A stretch of DNA of 64,000 bases from Chaetoderma sp. LZ-2023a (taxonomy: Eukaryota; Mollusca; Caudofoveata; Chaetodermatida; Chaetodermatidae). The translations under genes were made by a program, and so were the position numbers. Numbering within the stretch: position 1 is the first letter of the stretch; each line of letters opens with the position of its first letter. The stretch covers positions 55,461,268-55,525,267 of the forward strand of contig CM067360.1 of NCBI GenBank assembly GCA_034401795.1, given 5' to 3'. The notes beneath the pieces were generated by a model. That model searched no databases, was not told where the DNA came from, and worked only from the letters and a program-made list of their open reading frames with translations. Of the stretch, positions 1-14,800 are shown piece by piece.

Positions 1-1694
<1,694 letters not shown>

Positions 1695-1696
<2 letters not shown>

Positions 1697-2459
1697 CCAT
1701 TGATATATTTAGATTCTCAACAATGAGTCGTTATAATCCATTGCATTGCCATCCGTGTCTGCTCTGTTTATTCTACAATTTTGATATTTGCCTTTAGTTG
1801 TGTTTGCCCTTTCTTCCTAAGTAGACTATATTAGAGTGTAGCTCGGAATGACATAGAACGCGCCCATCACCGAATTGGCTATTTATTGCGATTACTGTTC
1901 TTCAATTATTCAATGTCATTGCGGCCAAATTTCTTTGGATTGCGACTGGAAAATCGTTCAGCAACGGCCTTCTGAAAATACAATTCTCCTTTCACTTGTT
2001 CCAGACAAGATATTTTTTTAGATTAGCGGCCAGAATGTCATTGGGTTGGTAATTGAAATGTGTCGTTGAGTTTCATTAAAAGGTCGCTTCTCGCAGCAGA
2101 ATACTTAAAAATAACATTGTCAAGATTGTATACTCTTAGAGGCTTAAATTGTGGGCATAGATGTAATGGGACGAAATACATCTTAACATATTGTGGATTT
2201 GGGTACGAATGGATATGATCACAGTACTCATGTCGGCGGTCATTGTTGTCTCTATTGTTTGCAGGATGAGAATTACATCTTTAATAAACATCACTCAATC
2301 TATAATCGATGAGTGTATTGAACCTTTAAAAACAATCATAGTCACTCCCATATCTATTTTGATAGAGAAGGATAGCTCGTAGATAAATATGGCATTATGC
2401 CATATGGCACTATGCCAAGTTACAAGGACCAACGTCGAGTAATATTATGCAAGAGTTAG
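1695..2459. other. Non-coding duplicated segment
   Basis: No coding feature. 1755-1930 matches 19020-19205 in copy 2 (shared 'gtttattctgcaat', 'gaatgacatagaacacgc'). The small ORF at 2191-2382 lacks domain features. Confidence 0.5.
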
Positions 2460-2699
2460 TTGAACCCTTTCACGACGAAGCCGGCCAAAGCCGGCGTCTG
2501 TGGTGGTCTTAGGGAATGTCCATTTGCCGGCCAAGAGATGACTATTTTTTATAATTTACCACTGGAATGATTGGCTCGATAACCGAGCCAGTCATTTCAG
2601 TGGTAAATTTTCAAAAATAGTCTTCTCTTGGCCTGCAAATGGTTATTCTGTAAGTAAATATTTTAAATTTGTGACCAAACTTAGTCATTAAAGGGTTAA
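2460..2699. mobile_element. Hairpin MITE, family C (complete copy)
   Basis: Termini read 'ttgaacccttt' on the left and 'aaagggttaa' on the right, an imperfect terminal inverted repeat. Inside, 2523-2582 and 2584-2640 are long inverse complements of each other ('gccaagagatgactattttt' against 'aaaaatagtcttctcttggc'), so the element folds into one long hairpin. There is no ORF, so it is non-autonomous. Partial relatives are at 580-750 and 24060-24170. Confidence 0.75.
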
Positions 2700-4643
2700 A
2701 CACACTAAAATGCCTAATACGCGTAGTTAGCATGTTGTGAACGTTGGGCATTTTCTCTTATGTAATCAATTGAAACGAAGATGAACGTGGCAGTGTAAGA
2801 TTGAAAATAAGCTGGAAATTCCCATTTTTGACTGTGACGTAGTTACAAACCAGCGCGTGCAGGTGCGTCACACGCGGTGTTCCTTAACTCCTTTAGTGGG
2901 GTGCGAACATGATCTTGAGAATAGGAATGTTACATACTGATATAAATTGCGCTTAAGATGATATGAGAGTTACGGGTAACATTAGGAGTAGGAATGTGAG
3001 CGGTATTCTAGTTTGAAGAACCTGATAATAACAAACTTGTCTATCAAAGTTGTGAAAACAGTGAATTCCGTTTAGTTCTTTGGGGAGAGCTGATACGAAT
3101 TTTATTGGTTGCAATTGAGAACTGACCATTGATCTATGTAGTATCAGAACTCTGTTTGATGTCATGAGAGAAGACTATATATGGTCCAGAAACAATATAA
3201 AAGCAGTATTCAAATAATGTTCAAGCACTGATCATCTTCTCCCCGATTCGTACCGAATGGATTTAAGTAGGTATGATATGATAGAAGTAGGTAGGCTATA
3301 AAGCTGATCACATTATCGTAGAAACAAGTCAATTTGTGAAAGTCTCTGTACATTTTGTATAGAGTTGTTAATAACTCTACTTCGAAACTCCATTGCCTTA
3401 CTTTAATATAATTATATAATCAGTCCAATTGGTTGTATTTGTCTTCAAATGCCGTCAAAGAGGAGCAACACCTCTCTTAACAGGATGGGCCCGCTAGTCA
3501 TATAGAAGTATTCTTCACCACCATCAGACAAAGAAGGGGAGCCGACTACTTCATCGTTCACCACTATAGACGATATCCTATGTTTCAACAGCTTACCTCC
3601 AGTAGCGACCGATTGAACAACTAGTATAAAAAAGCACCTTTTGGAATTTATCGTCCCCAACCGACTGGAGACGAGATTCGAAATCTTACATGGCCCGTGA
3701 CCTCGACTGAAGACAGACTGTTTTCTTCGATACGATGATTTTATTCCACTTAAGTTAATATAATTCTTTTATTTTGTGAAGTTGAATGAGGGATACAAAT
3801 CCATGTTTGTGATACAGTAAATCAATGCTTGAAGACGCTAATAAATTCCATCGTGTCCCTTTTAATTACAAGACTATTTTTCCTGTACGATTTGAGGCAG
3901 TTATACACAATGTCCTCCACGTACGTCATCACCAGACACAGCATGGCATCTCACCTTATGGTATATCAATATAAAGTAGTTAGATGATAGCTTGTGGTTG
4001 ATCATCACGCATAGCGGACGCTTGAAGACTATGAGACGGAAGTTAAGTACAGAGTCTGGAGATATTGTCTTTGATCGAGGGTTGACCGGCGGCACTGAAG
4101 TTAGAACTAGAACGGAAATTGACTTATTATGGGATGCCATTATCACGCTCTAATAATATCACGCCGGATTTGTAAAAGGCCGTGTGAGTATATTCTTGCT
4201 GTAATATGAGAGATGCCTGTCAATAGATCAATATAGTCAGTGTAATCATGTTAATGTATCCTGGAGGACTTGTTGAATTAACATGGTTAACAATGACAAA
4301 TCATATATTCAATTCTCTTCTTTGTTTATGTATGTTATCTTAAAGCAGGTAGCAATGCTCCTAATCACATCATCGCACAGCAGAAAAAGGGGTATATATA
4401 TGCGGTGCATCTCCCTGTGTTACTAGGAGCCTATAAAGCTCTATTTTAACAAAAATTCATAGAGATTGTAACTGGAGTCACAAGATGGTGGCCGCTACAC
4501 AGTCAGGTGGACTCTCAAGAGAAAGTGCATATTTTTAAGAGTTCAAAATCTCCTTGAAACATAGACTCACAAGACAGATTATACAATAAGAAAAAATTAT
4601 CAATGCATATGGGCGACCGGGACTGGTAATCACACGTCAATCG

Positions 4644-4644
<1 letters not shown>
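2700..4644. other. Non-coding duplicated segment
   Basis: No gene is supported. 4030-4220 matches 20690-20890, 48950-49165 and 60250-60410 (shared 'gtctggagacattgtc', 'attatcac.ctctaataatatc', 'cttgctgtaatatgaga'). Small ORFs in this interval have no recognisable domain. Confidence 0.5.
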
Positions 4645-4740
<96 letters not shown>

Positions 4741-4755
4741 TGTGTGCGTGCGTCT
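4645..4755. repeat. Microsatellite (TG)n-(TGCG)n
   Basis: About 25 bp of TG followed by about 80 bp of TGCG with a degenerate right end. It is the source of artefactual CVRA and ART repeat ORFs on both strands. Confidence 0.97.
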
Positions 4756-4904
4756 GTGTGTATGATGTGTGAGGGTGGGTGGTTCAGCAGTAGTACCCAT
4801 GAGATTGTGATCCAGATGCAAGAAATGACTTCTCGTGTACTTCTGGAGATAAAGATTGAGAACTAGTTGGTTGTGAAATCATTGTGTTTTACTCACTTTC
4901 TACT

Positions 4905-5232
4905 GCGCGTCCATAGCTAAGATCGATCTCTGAACTCTCTGACTATCAATTTCCAGAAAACTATGCAGATAAGCTGTTGAAAATTTTGAAACTAATTTGA
5001 CTTGGTGCTGCTGCTGCCTATGACGGCAACAGCGCCCAGTTAAATTAGTTTCAAAAATATTCAACAACATGTTTATTAAATAGTAGAGCCATACAATTTG
5101 TACAACGTGTTGGACTATTAAGAGTTAAAGACGGGCCGTATAGTAACAGTTTATGACGTGATAATTATGACGTCATCCTACACGCCGCTTAGCTGATTAT
5201 GGCGTCATATGACGTCATTACTCTGGAAAGGT
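4905..5232 (+). mobile_element. MITE-A copy 1 (5' truncated)
   Basis: Shares the family core: 'ctgactatcaatttccagaa', then a hairpin made of 'gttgaa.attttgaaactaatttgac' and its inverse complement around a 'gctgctgctgcc' loop side. The right end is 'ctggaaaggt' at 5223-5232. Two TGACGTCA palindromes lie in the right third (about 5168 and 5211). The left terminal repeat is absent. Confidence 0.8.
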
Positions 5233-6744
5233 CCATTGCAATTAGTAATCATTTTGGAACATGGTTCATCATTGCTTTGGTAGAATTTATTAACTGAAAA
5301 TAATCACCATGATGGCTGCACAAATTTGGGAAGACTGCACACTTATTATATACACTGTGGCATGAGGAAGTAGAGGAAATGAAAGCATTTTCATGGTACT
5401 ATCTTTGCGGTACGAAGTTTACTACCCTTCATCCTTCAATACAACTATGATAATCTCATTACGACATACAAATTGTTCTTTTAAATTAGGTTCGCAATAT
5501 TACTTATTTCTGAAAACTTATCGTAATATTTAATAAATTCTTCCTCTTATTGCTATTTTGAAATTGAGGCGATGAAATTTCAGTAATATACTGATTGACG
5601 GGGACATTGCACGTGACTAATAACAATAAACTTAGTGTATTGGTTAATCCAACCAAGCAGTGGCCGCTCATGAGAGAAAAGCCATGGTGTTTCTTATTTT
5701 GAGCCAAACTAACATCGAAGCAGATTAATATAAGTCAATAGCCTTCTTTTGAATCTTCCAATAAAAGTGTTATTCAAGAAATCCTGATTCCAAAACTTTC
5801 GTGAAATCTTAGAAGGCTTTTAGCAAACACACCCATTCAGAATGTGAGTGACGTCACCAATACCATACATGGCATAAATCAGTAGCCTTCGATTTGCGAC
5901 GTTATATTTTTATGACAACGCTGATTATGACAATAAGATGTAACGTTTGAAATTGCGAATAGCTTATGGCTTTTCACATGACATGTATTCCTTTACTATG
6001 GAAATCGCCAAGCAGGATATCAGAACAGCTTACCAAACTAAATTTATCCGCCATTTCCTTTTATTAAAATGGCTGTTAATGCAATTTTCGCACGGACAGG
6101 TTGATTGCTATATTATTATCAGCAGAAGATGCGGGATTCTAAATGGCACAGCCTCTTTTCCTAGTACCGGTTACATAAGACTGTAGCCATTGTGGAACCG
6201 TCATACATGGGTCAATTTCAGGACCACGTACCAAATGGTGTCAGAGGTCTTTGTCAGCAAATACTTGTGTTATACCTACGAATTTGTTTATTATTAAGCT
6301 ATTTTCAGTAGTGGCAACTATAATTGTGATTAGATACATAGATAAAAGCAATGTGTGTGCTTCATTAGAATGTGAGAATCACTCGTGAATCATATCAACC
6401 CCTCAAAAATGCCTTTGTCAGAAACCAAAACATAAAAATTTGTAGATGATATAACTTATATAATCAGCATCTCTAATAAACAATAATGCCACAATAATCA
6501 GTGCCATGTATGTGGGAATGGCCAAACAGAGGCTGTAAGATTTCCTTCCATCGTAAAATTTGTAGTAGACAGAAATATTTTCAAAAACTCATGAAGGAAA
6601 CTTTTTATCAAGACCGTCACAAGACATAAATATAGCCATTCTTTAATATGTGTGACAATCACTCCAATAGAGTTATCGCCCCTGTTATAGCTCTTCTTTA
6701 ACATTATCTTGCGAAACGGGCAAAACATTACAGTGTAACTATAT
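5233..6744. other. Non-coding duplicated segment
   Basis: No gene. 5640-5700 matches 21515-21580 (shared 'gagagaaaagccatggtgtttct' with one gap region), and 5345-5420 matches 21235-21300. The small ORFs at 5947-6186 and 6498-6728 have no domain signal and are not conserved in the paralogous segment. Confidence 0.5.
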
Positions 6745-6745
6745 A

Positions 6746-7081
6746 ATCGAAATTTTGGCTAAGCTCCACCCGCAGTTCGCCGTGTTGGGATCGAGCGATC
6801 GCTGAACTGGCTGACTATCAATTTCCATAAAATTATACAGGTTGAATATTTTGAAACTGATTTGAATGAGTGATGTTGCTGCCTATGGTCGCAAACATGC
6901 CTGGTTAAATTAGTTTCAAAATATTCACCAGCATCTTTATTCATTTTAATTATAAAGAAACACAATTCGTACAACAACGATTAGTCCGTCATCAATTAAG
7001 CGTTCGTGACGAACTTATCTACGTCATCCATGACCACAGTTGATTATGACGTCATATCATTGATTAATAAACTGGAAACGT
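6746..7081 (+). mobile_element. MITE-A copy 2
   Basis: Left part 'ttttggctaagctccaccc', central hairpin arms 'gttgaatattttgaaact' and 'agtttcaaaatattcacc', right end 'ctggaaacgt'. The hairpin loop side is diverged. It lies left of a landmark (7160) shared with copy 2, where the MITE lies right of that landmark in the opposite orientation. The two are therefore independent insertions. Confidence 0.8.
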
Positions 7082-9727
7082 TCATTAGCTGATGTTTGTG
7101 GGTTTCCAATCTCCCGAGTCATTCATCCCAGGACAACATGAGTTCGGCATATCCCAATATCAGTCCCTTTAGAGTTAATGGCAACTAATTAATCCGGTCG
7201 AATTGCGTTTCTCTGAATGAACTATGTCAACCAACATTATGCTAACAATGTATGCAATACATGACAAAGTGAATTTGGGTTACATCGGGGAAGAATCTGT
7301 GTAATATGTTTCAGTGTTTTGATAGAGCTTATGATAACCATTATCGTTATGGGAAACTGTGGGTAGACACATGTTAGATGCACTACAATGGCATCATCCT
7401 AAGTATCTTTGTCTCGAAGCGAAGAAGAATGGTTTCATTTATCAAAAACTCACTTCTCAAGTGTCTTTATGGCGGTCTATTGTCAGAGGACAAGAAAGAA
7501 ATCAATACTACTATTCAATCTGTTGTGTTATCAAACATGCCACACTTTATTGTATCATTACATTGTTCAGTACCTATCCGGGTGGTGCCATTTAAAATTA
7601 CATCATGTACAGCTTTATGTCGAGCAAAAAGTCCCATAACTGGTATGAACGTTACACCGTACTGTGTCATTATGATATCATTACAGTGATTATCTCTTAA
7701 TGAGGCAGTGGCAAATGGTCACCAGATACACATAGTGATTTATATGGCACAGACACTAGTCAAGATATAGACATCTAGCTATGAGCCATTATGAGATGTT
7801 ACATCAGAACTCATTGGACAACATCAACCTTGTGAAGTGAATATTCCTGATTTGGTCCTTCTTCGACGAGTCATGTAGGTCTATTTTCTCCTCCTAGCTG
7901 CACTAATAGAAAATGCATTACAAAGCAAATTAGCCATATCGTCTTATTGATTGTGTTTAAGTCACATTTCTTATTTTGAATTTATATGAATGTTGTTGCT
8001 ATCGATGGAAACTGTATATCATATTTCATACTAGAAGCCATGCTTCTAGGAATTCAAAGGAGAATGCGCAGAAATGTCCAGTACCTCTCATATGCAGCAG
8101 AACTTAGATGTGTTCTGATTTGCGTTTGATAATGCAATGAATTTCTTAAGGGTTTAGAGGAAATGTGTTATTAAAATTGGCTAATCCACCGTAACACAAA
8201 GAATAATAGAAAACATTATGCAACTTATTGGACTCATCCCTCGAATTGTGATGGATAGGTAATTCAATGCCTTCATTGCTAAATCATATACTGGTGTAAA
8301 GGACACAATCTTTAAAATAACCCAAGTCTTTACGTTACCAGTTCTTATATAGTTAGCTACTGTTAACCTCCGTTAACTACAGTTAACCCCACCCCAACCC
8401 ACACACCCATTTCTTCATACATATTTCATTATAAATATTATGGATACAACATTTCGTGAGTTTAACCACACATGATGTTTGTAAACAAAAGACATTACAC
8501 AAGCTTGTGTAAAAATTCAATACTATGTAAAATAATACTTTGGATAAAATTACACCAACTTCAAAACAAAGTTTTCAATGTTAACTAAAAACCAAGCATT
8601 TGAACTGAACTGAAGATATTTATGCACGGGGACAAATTTTGAAGTGATGAAGATTTGACAATGTGGATGCCGATCGATCGTGAGATTTTGAGATTTTGAG
8701 ATTTCTCTAAATTATTTTTATGAAATCCGACACACTCTTATAGAGAATAGTCAATAACGTTTATTGGTGTTCCTATCACTTAGATTAGTCGGAGGTCATG
8801 AGGCAATGTAAACAAAGCAGGCAGTAACATTAGATTGTTCATTTAACGTAGGTAATCTAATAAAGTGCATTTTGGGATTTGGCAATCTGTATCATTAGTT
8901 TCTGTAATTATATGACTATTGATTTGTTTTGACCACATTTTGCTTGAGAGCTCATCAACATGGTGAGAAATGTCAACCAAAAACGTGACTACTACTGCGC
9001 TATAATACCATAGAATGAGTGTAAAAAAACCAAATTCGTGAAAATTGCTACTCACAAAATTAAACACCCGGAACATATGCTTGCTTTCTCAGGTTCGATG
9101 ACATATGCATGGACCATGGCAAAACCCTGTCTGATTGACTGACTGACCAACTGAACAACCAATTTTACTGACTGTCTGACCACCAGAGGGACTGACTGTT
9201 TGATCTGCTATACAACTGACAGTCTGACCATCTGGAAGACCGACTTATGGTACCTACGTGATGCAACTTAGAGCCAATAACTATGAGATAATTAATGCTA
9301 TGCACCATAGATACGATATGTTCACAAGGACGAAACTATTGTACTCCTGGTTATAGAGAGCAATTGTATGGCAGTGATGTAATTTTCCCCATGTTAATTT
9401 GATTTGCGGTGTGGTAATCAGTGCTTTGCTTCACATTGAAGGCGTGCAGATGTGGATTACAATCGTCTAATACTATAATCCCTGAGCTATGTCACATCTT
9501 TTGACACAAACATGTGAAGATGGTGATACATATGTAGTCATTACAGAATGAACACCGTCTAGCTTAATTTATCATGGGGATCATCGGTCTTCGGATATTG
9601 TCACAAGGCATGGAGTCCATGCGCGGGACACGACTTGTTCCTTGAGAACATACATGAAGTGTCTTCGAGTCAGTTGATCACATGTCCACCAGTGTTTGTG
9701 ATCCACCTTATTAAAGTAAGATAATAG
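7082..9727. other. Non-coding duplicated segment
   Basis: 7160-7235 matches 22345-22425 (shared 'taatggcaactaattaa'), 7350-7640 matches 22980-23270, and 7735-7890 matches 23390-23535. The overlapping ORFs at 7359-7689 fall in the duplicated block, but no common reading frame survives in the paralogue, so I do not call a gene. 9120-9245 is a degenerate CTGA/CTGAC tetranucleotide tract. Confidence 0.5.
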
Positions 9728-10092
9728 ACCTTTCTACTTTATCTAACCAGCATGTGACGTCATAATTAACTACGTGACGTGAAGAATGACATCATAATCA
9801 ATGATAAGTACGTCACGAACCCATATTTGAAGACGGACCATGCGTTGTTCGAATTGTATGGCTTTACTATTTAATAAATATTCTGTTGAATATTTTGAAA
9901 CTACTTTGACGGGGCGCTGTTGCATAGGCAGCAACAGCCAACACCCAGTCAAATTAGTTTCAAAATAGTTCACAGCTTATCTGTATAGTTTTCTAGAAAT
10001 TGATACTCAGCTAGTCCAGGGATCCCAACACGAGCGAGGTGTGCGTGGCTCTTAGCTAGAGGTGGGCGAGGCTTAGCAAAAACTGGAACGGT
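9728..10092 (-). mobile_element. MITE-A copy 3 (reverse)
   Basis: Inverted copy: starts 'acctttctac', has 'tgtgacgtcataattaac' with a TGACGTCA motif, the hairpin 'gttgaatattttgaaactactttga' to its complement at 9945-9975, and the end 'ctggaacggt' at 10083-10092. Confidence 0.85.
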
Positions 10093-11235
10093 CCATTACT
10101 ATCATCAGCCAAATACATAATTGGACTCTAGCTCTGTGGCCACTATGTGTTCTGTGACACAATGTTGCTACGTGCATCGGGATCAAGGACACTTCGCAAA
10201 CGTTAATACAATTTCCGCTAGGAGCGTTGAAAATTTCGAAAATATTTTGTTAAATTGTATTTGAATAATTTACTAGACAACAGTTTCGGTGACATATGGT
10301 AAAATTGTTTTAGTCGTTAAGTAAATGATACTTTCACGACAGTTGTGAGCGATTAAACCCAATAACTTCATGAATACATGGTACAGATCATGGATATTAT
10401 GTTATTCAATGAGAAACTATTCCCTAAAGTCAATGCGTTGCCAAGCCATGGCTATTTCTTGCTGCCACGATCAGCAATTCAATTTTCAAAGACTGATTGT
10501 ATTGGCTGAGTGATAACCAGGTTTCGCACTGCATTTGTGTTGCTAAGGCGATTGTTGCTGGACCATGCCATTTGCTAACTTATTCGATGTTGAGTACAGC
10601 TTTGCGCCCCTTTTTTGTCCAACACTAGCATTCAAAATATGGATTCGGAACTCCAGATTGGTGAAGTTTGGCAACATTTATTCTGGTGTTCTCAAACTTC
10701 AGAACTATATTCTCACTCGGTAATTTTGAGTTACGAGGAGTATTTGTGGTCAACAGGATATATATGTTGTTTACAAACTTGAACTCTTGTTGGGATTAAG
10801 TCTGATTTGAGGGATGCCTATGTCTGGTCCACTGAAAGTGATAAAAAAAAACCACGTCAAATTATGGTAAGTCTACATTATTTGCAAGACATCCTTCTGG
10901 ATACCACTTTGCATTCTGAAGAAAATCTTCGAAATAAATTTCATCACCACTTGTTGAAGTACCGATCAGATTCGGTCCAAATAGGTCCGTGAAGTAAAGA
11001 TTATGTTGGATCTGAGTGAATTATTACCGACCTCCTAAACGATGTTGCATTCCGAGTCCTGAAACGAGACAAGCTGAGTGATGCCATTTCAATTCTTATT
11101 CAATTACTGATAGACATTCTCCAGACATTTGATTGATTGTGTGTCCTGGTTCTGGCAATAATTTATCAAGCAATCTGTCACTCGGGATTTCTATTGACGT
11201 ATTTATGTCTATTTCTGTGCAAATTAAAAGGAAAA
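10093..11235. other. Non-coding duplicated segment
   Basis: 10395-10560 matches 26400-26555 and 52560-52700 (shared 'aatgagaaactattc', 'catggctatttcttgct', 'gagtgataaccaggttt'). The ORF at 10807-10992 is short, with no recognised domain. Confidence 0.5.
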
Positions 11236-11327
11236 CAGACAGACAGACAGACAGACAGGCAGGCAGGCAGGCAGGCAAGCGGGCGGCAGGCGGACAGTCA
11301 GTCAGTCAGTCAGTCAGTCAGGCAGGT

Positions 11328-11358
<31 letters not shown>

Positions 11359-11415
11359 CATGCTTGCAGGAAGGCATGTCAACATACCTACATACCTACT
11401 GACAAGCAGACCAAC

Positions 11416-11464
<49 letters not shown>

Positions 11465-11848
11465 TGCAGGCAGACAGGCAGGAAGACAGGCAAATAGGCA
11501 GGCACGCAGGCAGACAGTCAGGCCGGCAGCCATGCAGGCAGGCAGGCAGGCAGACAGACAGGCAATCAGGCAGGCCGGTAGGCCGGTAGGCATACATACA
11601 GAGACAGACAGGCAGGCAGGCGTGCAGGAAGGCAGGCCAACATACCAACCTACCGACAGACAAACAGACCGACAGAGAGACAGACAAACAGACAGACGAA
11701 CATATAACCCGGCAAGCTGGCAGGCAGGCAGAAAATCGGACAGGCAGGCAAGCATGGCGGTAGGCAGGCAAGCATGGCGGTAGGCAGGCAGACAGGCAAG
11801 CAAGCAAGCAAGCAAGCATGCATGCAGGCAGGCAGGCAGGCATGCATG

Positions 11849-11888
<40 letters not shown>

Positions 11889-12024
11889 CATGCAGGCAGG
11901 TATGCAGGCATACAGGCAGACATTCATTCAGGCAAGCAGGCAGGTAGGCAGGTAGGCAGTCAGTCAGACAGTCAGTCAGTCAGGTACGCAGGCAGGCAGA
12001 CAGGTAGGCAGGCAGACAGTCTGG
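11236..12024. repeat. Tetranucleotide array, CAGG/CAGA type
   Basis: About 790 bp of interdigitated GGCA and GACA units with interruptions (GCAT, GTCA). Every long ORF here (up to 179 aa, CLPA/CLSV repeats) is a product of the repeat. The homologous position in copy 2 (27360-27815) and copy 3 (53445-53790) also holds a tetranucleotide array, but of GGAC/GGAT type. Confidence 0.95.
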
Positions 12025-12928
12025 AAAACACAAAGATCGAGATAGACATCTTGCAAATATACTATTGGAAGACGTTATATATTTTGTAAATATGGGACCT
12101 GCGAACTTGCTACCAGTCAGTGACCGTCGAGACACTTGGGACTCTATTATTTGCAGATGACCTTTGACCCGGAGAGCCTAAACCTTTATGACCATGACTT
12201 TGCCATGCCATCTTTGATATGAATATTCATTAGGTTGTCGTCCTAGTCTCATCATAATGTCATCTATTGATCTTCGGACTAGCCTAATATAGCGAGCCGT
12301 ATTGCCATAAGCACCAATAGTGGTAATATTTTTATTAAATTCTAAATGTCAAATTCACCGACTTTTATATCCAGAGCAGCTCTGGACATACCCGCTATAT
12401 AATAGTGGTATATGTGCGTGTTACGCAATACCAAATCTAATGCTGTATCGTTTGTGTATCTCTATCTATGTAATACAAAATTTGTTACAGGGAGGAACAA
12501 CCATATGTGAATAATGGACAGATGGGCGTATTGGCATGCATTATATAAATGCTATTATTCATCGTTTGTTATCACATTTATCTATAAGCCAATTGAGATT
12601 GCAATCGATGGAAGGAATTGGTTTCAGCTTGGTTGCTGTTACTATTTCAAGTTGATTACCATATTCAGTAGCATAATATCACGCATGTTCCGACTCTGTC
12701 CGTAGCGTACATTTACAACTTGGTTATAATCAACATTTATGACCATGTATGTCTAATCCTAAACGAATTTGACAAGTATAATTTCAATTTCAATTACATG
12801 TAGCAAATTGCGCTTAACCTCTATATTATGTTAGGAAACTGTTTTATTCAGCATCGTGGATTTACCTCTGAATTAACCCCCTCCGTTTAGTATGATTTCA
12901 CAATCAAGTCAGCAAGAGATTGATAATG
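12025..12928. other. No gene seen
   Basis: The small ORFs at 12320-12705 have no domain signature. Nothing else is recognised. Confidence 0.4.
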
Positions 12929-13323
12929 GACTTTTACATTTTTAGCTATGTCCCACCCATCTCTAGCTAAGTTCCACCCACACGTCGCTCGTGTTGGGAT
13001 CGATCGATCTCTGAACTCCCTGACTATCAATTTCCAGAAAACGACACAGGTAAGCTGTTGAATATTTTGAAACTAATTTCACCGGGTGCTGCTGGTTCCT
13101 ATGGCAGCAACACCGCCCAATTAAGTTAGTTTCAAAATATTCAACAGCATGTTTATTAAATAGTAGAGACATACAATTCTTACAACGTGTCGGACTATTA
13201 AGAGTTAAAGACGGCCCTACTAGAATCATTTATGTTGTAATGATTATGGCATCATTCTACGCGCGGCTTAGCTGATTATAACGTCAGGTGACGTCAACTC
13301 ACCAATGGATACTCTGGAAAGGT
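12929..13323 (+). mobile_element. MITE-A copy 4
   Basis: One of the most complete copies: 'tagctatgtcccacccatctc' (with short text variation), 'gatcgatcgatct', 'ctgactatcaatttccagaa', hairpin arms at about 13056-13090 and 13115-13145, 'acaacgtgtcggactattaa', a TGACGTCA at about 13289, and the right end 'ctggaaaggt' at 13314-13323. Confidence 0.85.
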
Positions 13324-13761
13324 GAATTAAATGCATGTATATCTTGAAGAAGATAGTGCTACACATTTAATCTGCAATATCATGTAAGGCTGTAATCTAA
13401 GATGTTATATTATGCAGCAGATGCGATATTCACAAGGAACCATAATATGGTTAACAAACAGGTTCTTTATGACATCAAACTTAGTCATGGGATTTTGACT
13501 CACACGGCCATATTAGTTCCTGGGAAAACCTGGAATGCCATATGCATACGTGCCGGGCCAGAGATCAAGCCTGTAATGGCGGTTGATGCGTGAAGAATGT
13601 TAGTTAGCAATGCCTAAGTTGAATATTCTTTATTATAATTGAATCATCTAAGCGCAGACGTAAATCCGTGAGCGCTTGTCAAGCAAAATTGATTTGATTC
13701 TACCATTCTATCACGTTGTGGCATATGTATGTTGTGTGTCCTTTAAAAGTGTGGGGATCGT
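13324..13761. other. No gene seen
   Basis: One 63-aa ORF (13402-13593) without domain features; otherwise featureless. Confidence 0.4.
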
Positions 13762-14572
13762 GGAGATCCGGAGCCATCGTTGTCCATCTTATCTTATGGC
13801 ACATGCGTTCTCTCGCCAGTACATTTATATATGATCCAGAGACATCATTGTTCATCTTATTTTATAGCACATGCGTTCCCTTGCTACTACATTTATATAT
13901 GATCCAGAGACATCAATGCCCATCTTATTTTATGGCACATGCCTTCCCTTGCCACTTCATCTATATATGATCCAGAGATATCATTGTGGTCATGCGTTCC
14001 CTTGCCACTACATTTATGTATGATCCAGAGATATCATTGTCCATCTTATTTTCTGGCACACGCGTACTCTTGCCACTACATTTATATATGATCCAGATAC
14101 ATCATTGTTCATCTTATTTTCTTCCACATGTGTTCTCTTGCCACTACATTTATATATGATCCAGATACATCATTGTCTATCTTATTTTATGGCACATGCG
14201 TTCCCTTGCAATTACATTTATATATGATCCAGAGGCATCATTGTTCATCTTATTGTATGGGACATGACCTCCCTCATCACTACAATTATATATGATCCAG
14301 AGACATCATTGCCCATCTTATTTTATGGCACATGCGTTCCCTTGCGATTACATTTATATATGATCCAGAGGCATCATTGTTCATCTTATTGTATGGGACA
14401 TGACTCCCCTCATCACTACAATTATATATGATCCAGAGACATCATTGCCCATCTTATTTTATGGCACATGCGTTCCCTTGCGATTACATTTATATATGAT
14501 CCAGAAACATCATTGTTCATCTTATTGTATGGGACATGACTTCCCTTACCACTACATTTTTTATATATGACA
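13762..14572 (+). repeat. 68-bp minisatellite, about 12 units
   Basis: Unit runs 'atgatccagagacatcattg' - 'catcttattttatggcacat' - 'cccttgccactacatttatat'. Units are contiguous, with one truncated unit near 13975. A two-unit (about 136-bp) higher-order repeat recurs at about 14262-14395 and 14396-14531, distinguished by 'gtatgggacatgac'. A single diverged unit lies at 28635-28680 in copy 2. Confidence 0.93.
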
Positions 14573-14800
14573 GCTTATGGAACATTAAGGGGAATTGAAT
14601 AATGTTATTTGATAATTAAGAGGTAGAGTGTGCATATAATGTAGCGAATTAAACGTTATATACATGAATTAAGACTACAACTGTATGTATCTGTTTTGGC
14701 ATATGCTATTTAAAAAGTAACGTCTTTGAGCACCAGAAAATATTGGTCAAAGCTATATGCATGTTTATTTTGTCTAAAGTAAGCTTGCGTGTACAAATAG

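Noticed and set aside
7359-7689. Overlapping 76-103 aa ORFs and the paralogous 96-aa ORF at 22996-23286
   Set aside because: Considered as a small duplicated gene, but the two segments do not share a reading frame and there is no domain signal.
11137-11927. Long ORFs (up to 179 aa) rich in CLPA or GRQA repeats
   Set aside because: They are readings of the CAGG/CAGA tetranucleotide array, present in several frames on both strands.
13762-14572. CRISPR-like array
   Set aside because: Units are contiguous 68-mers with no variable spacers, in a eukaryotic context; it is a minisatellite.
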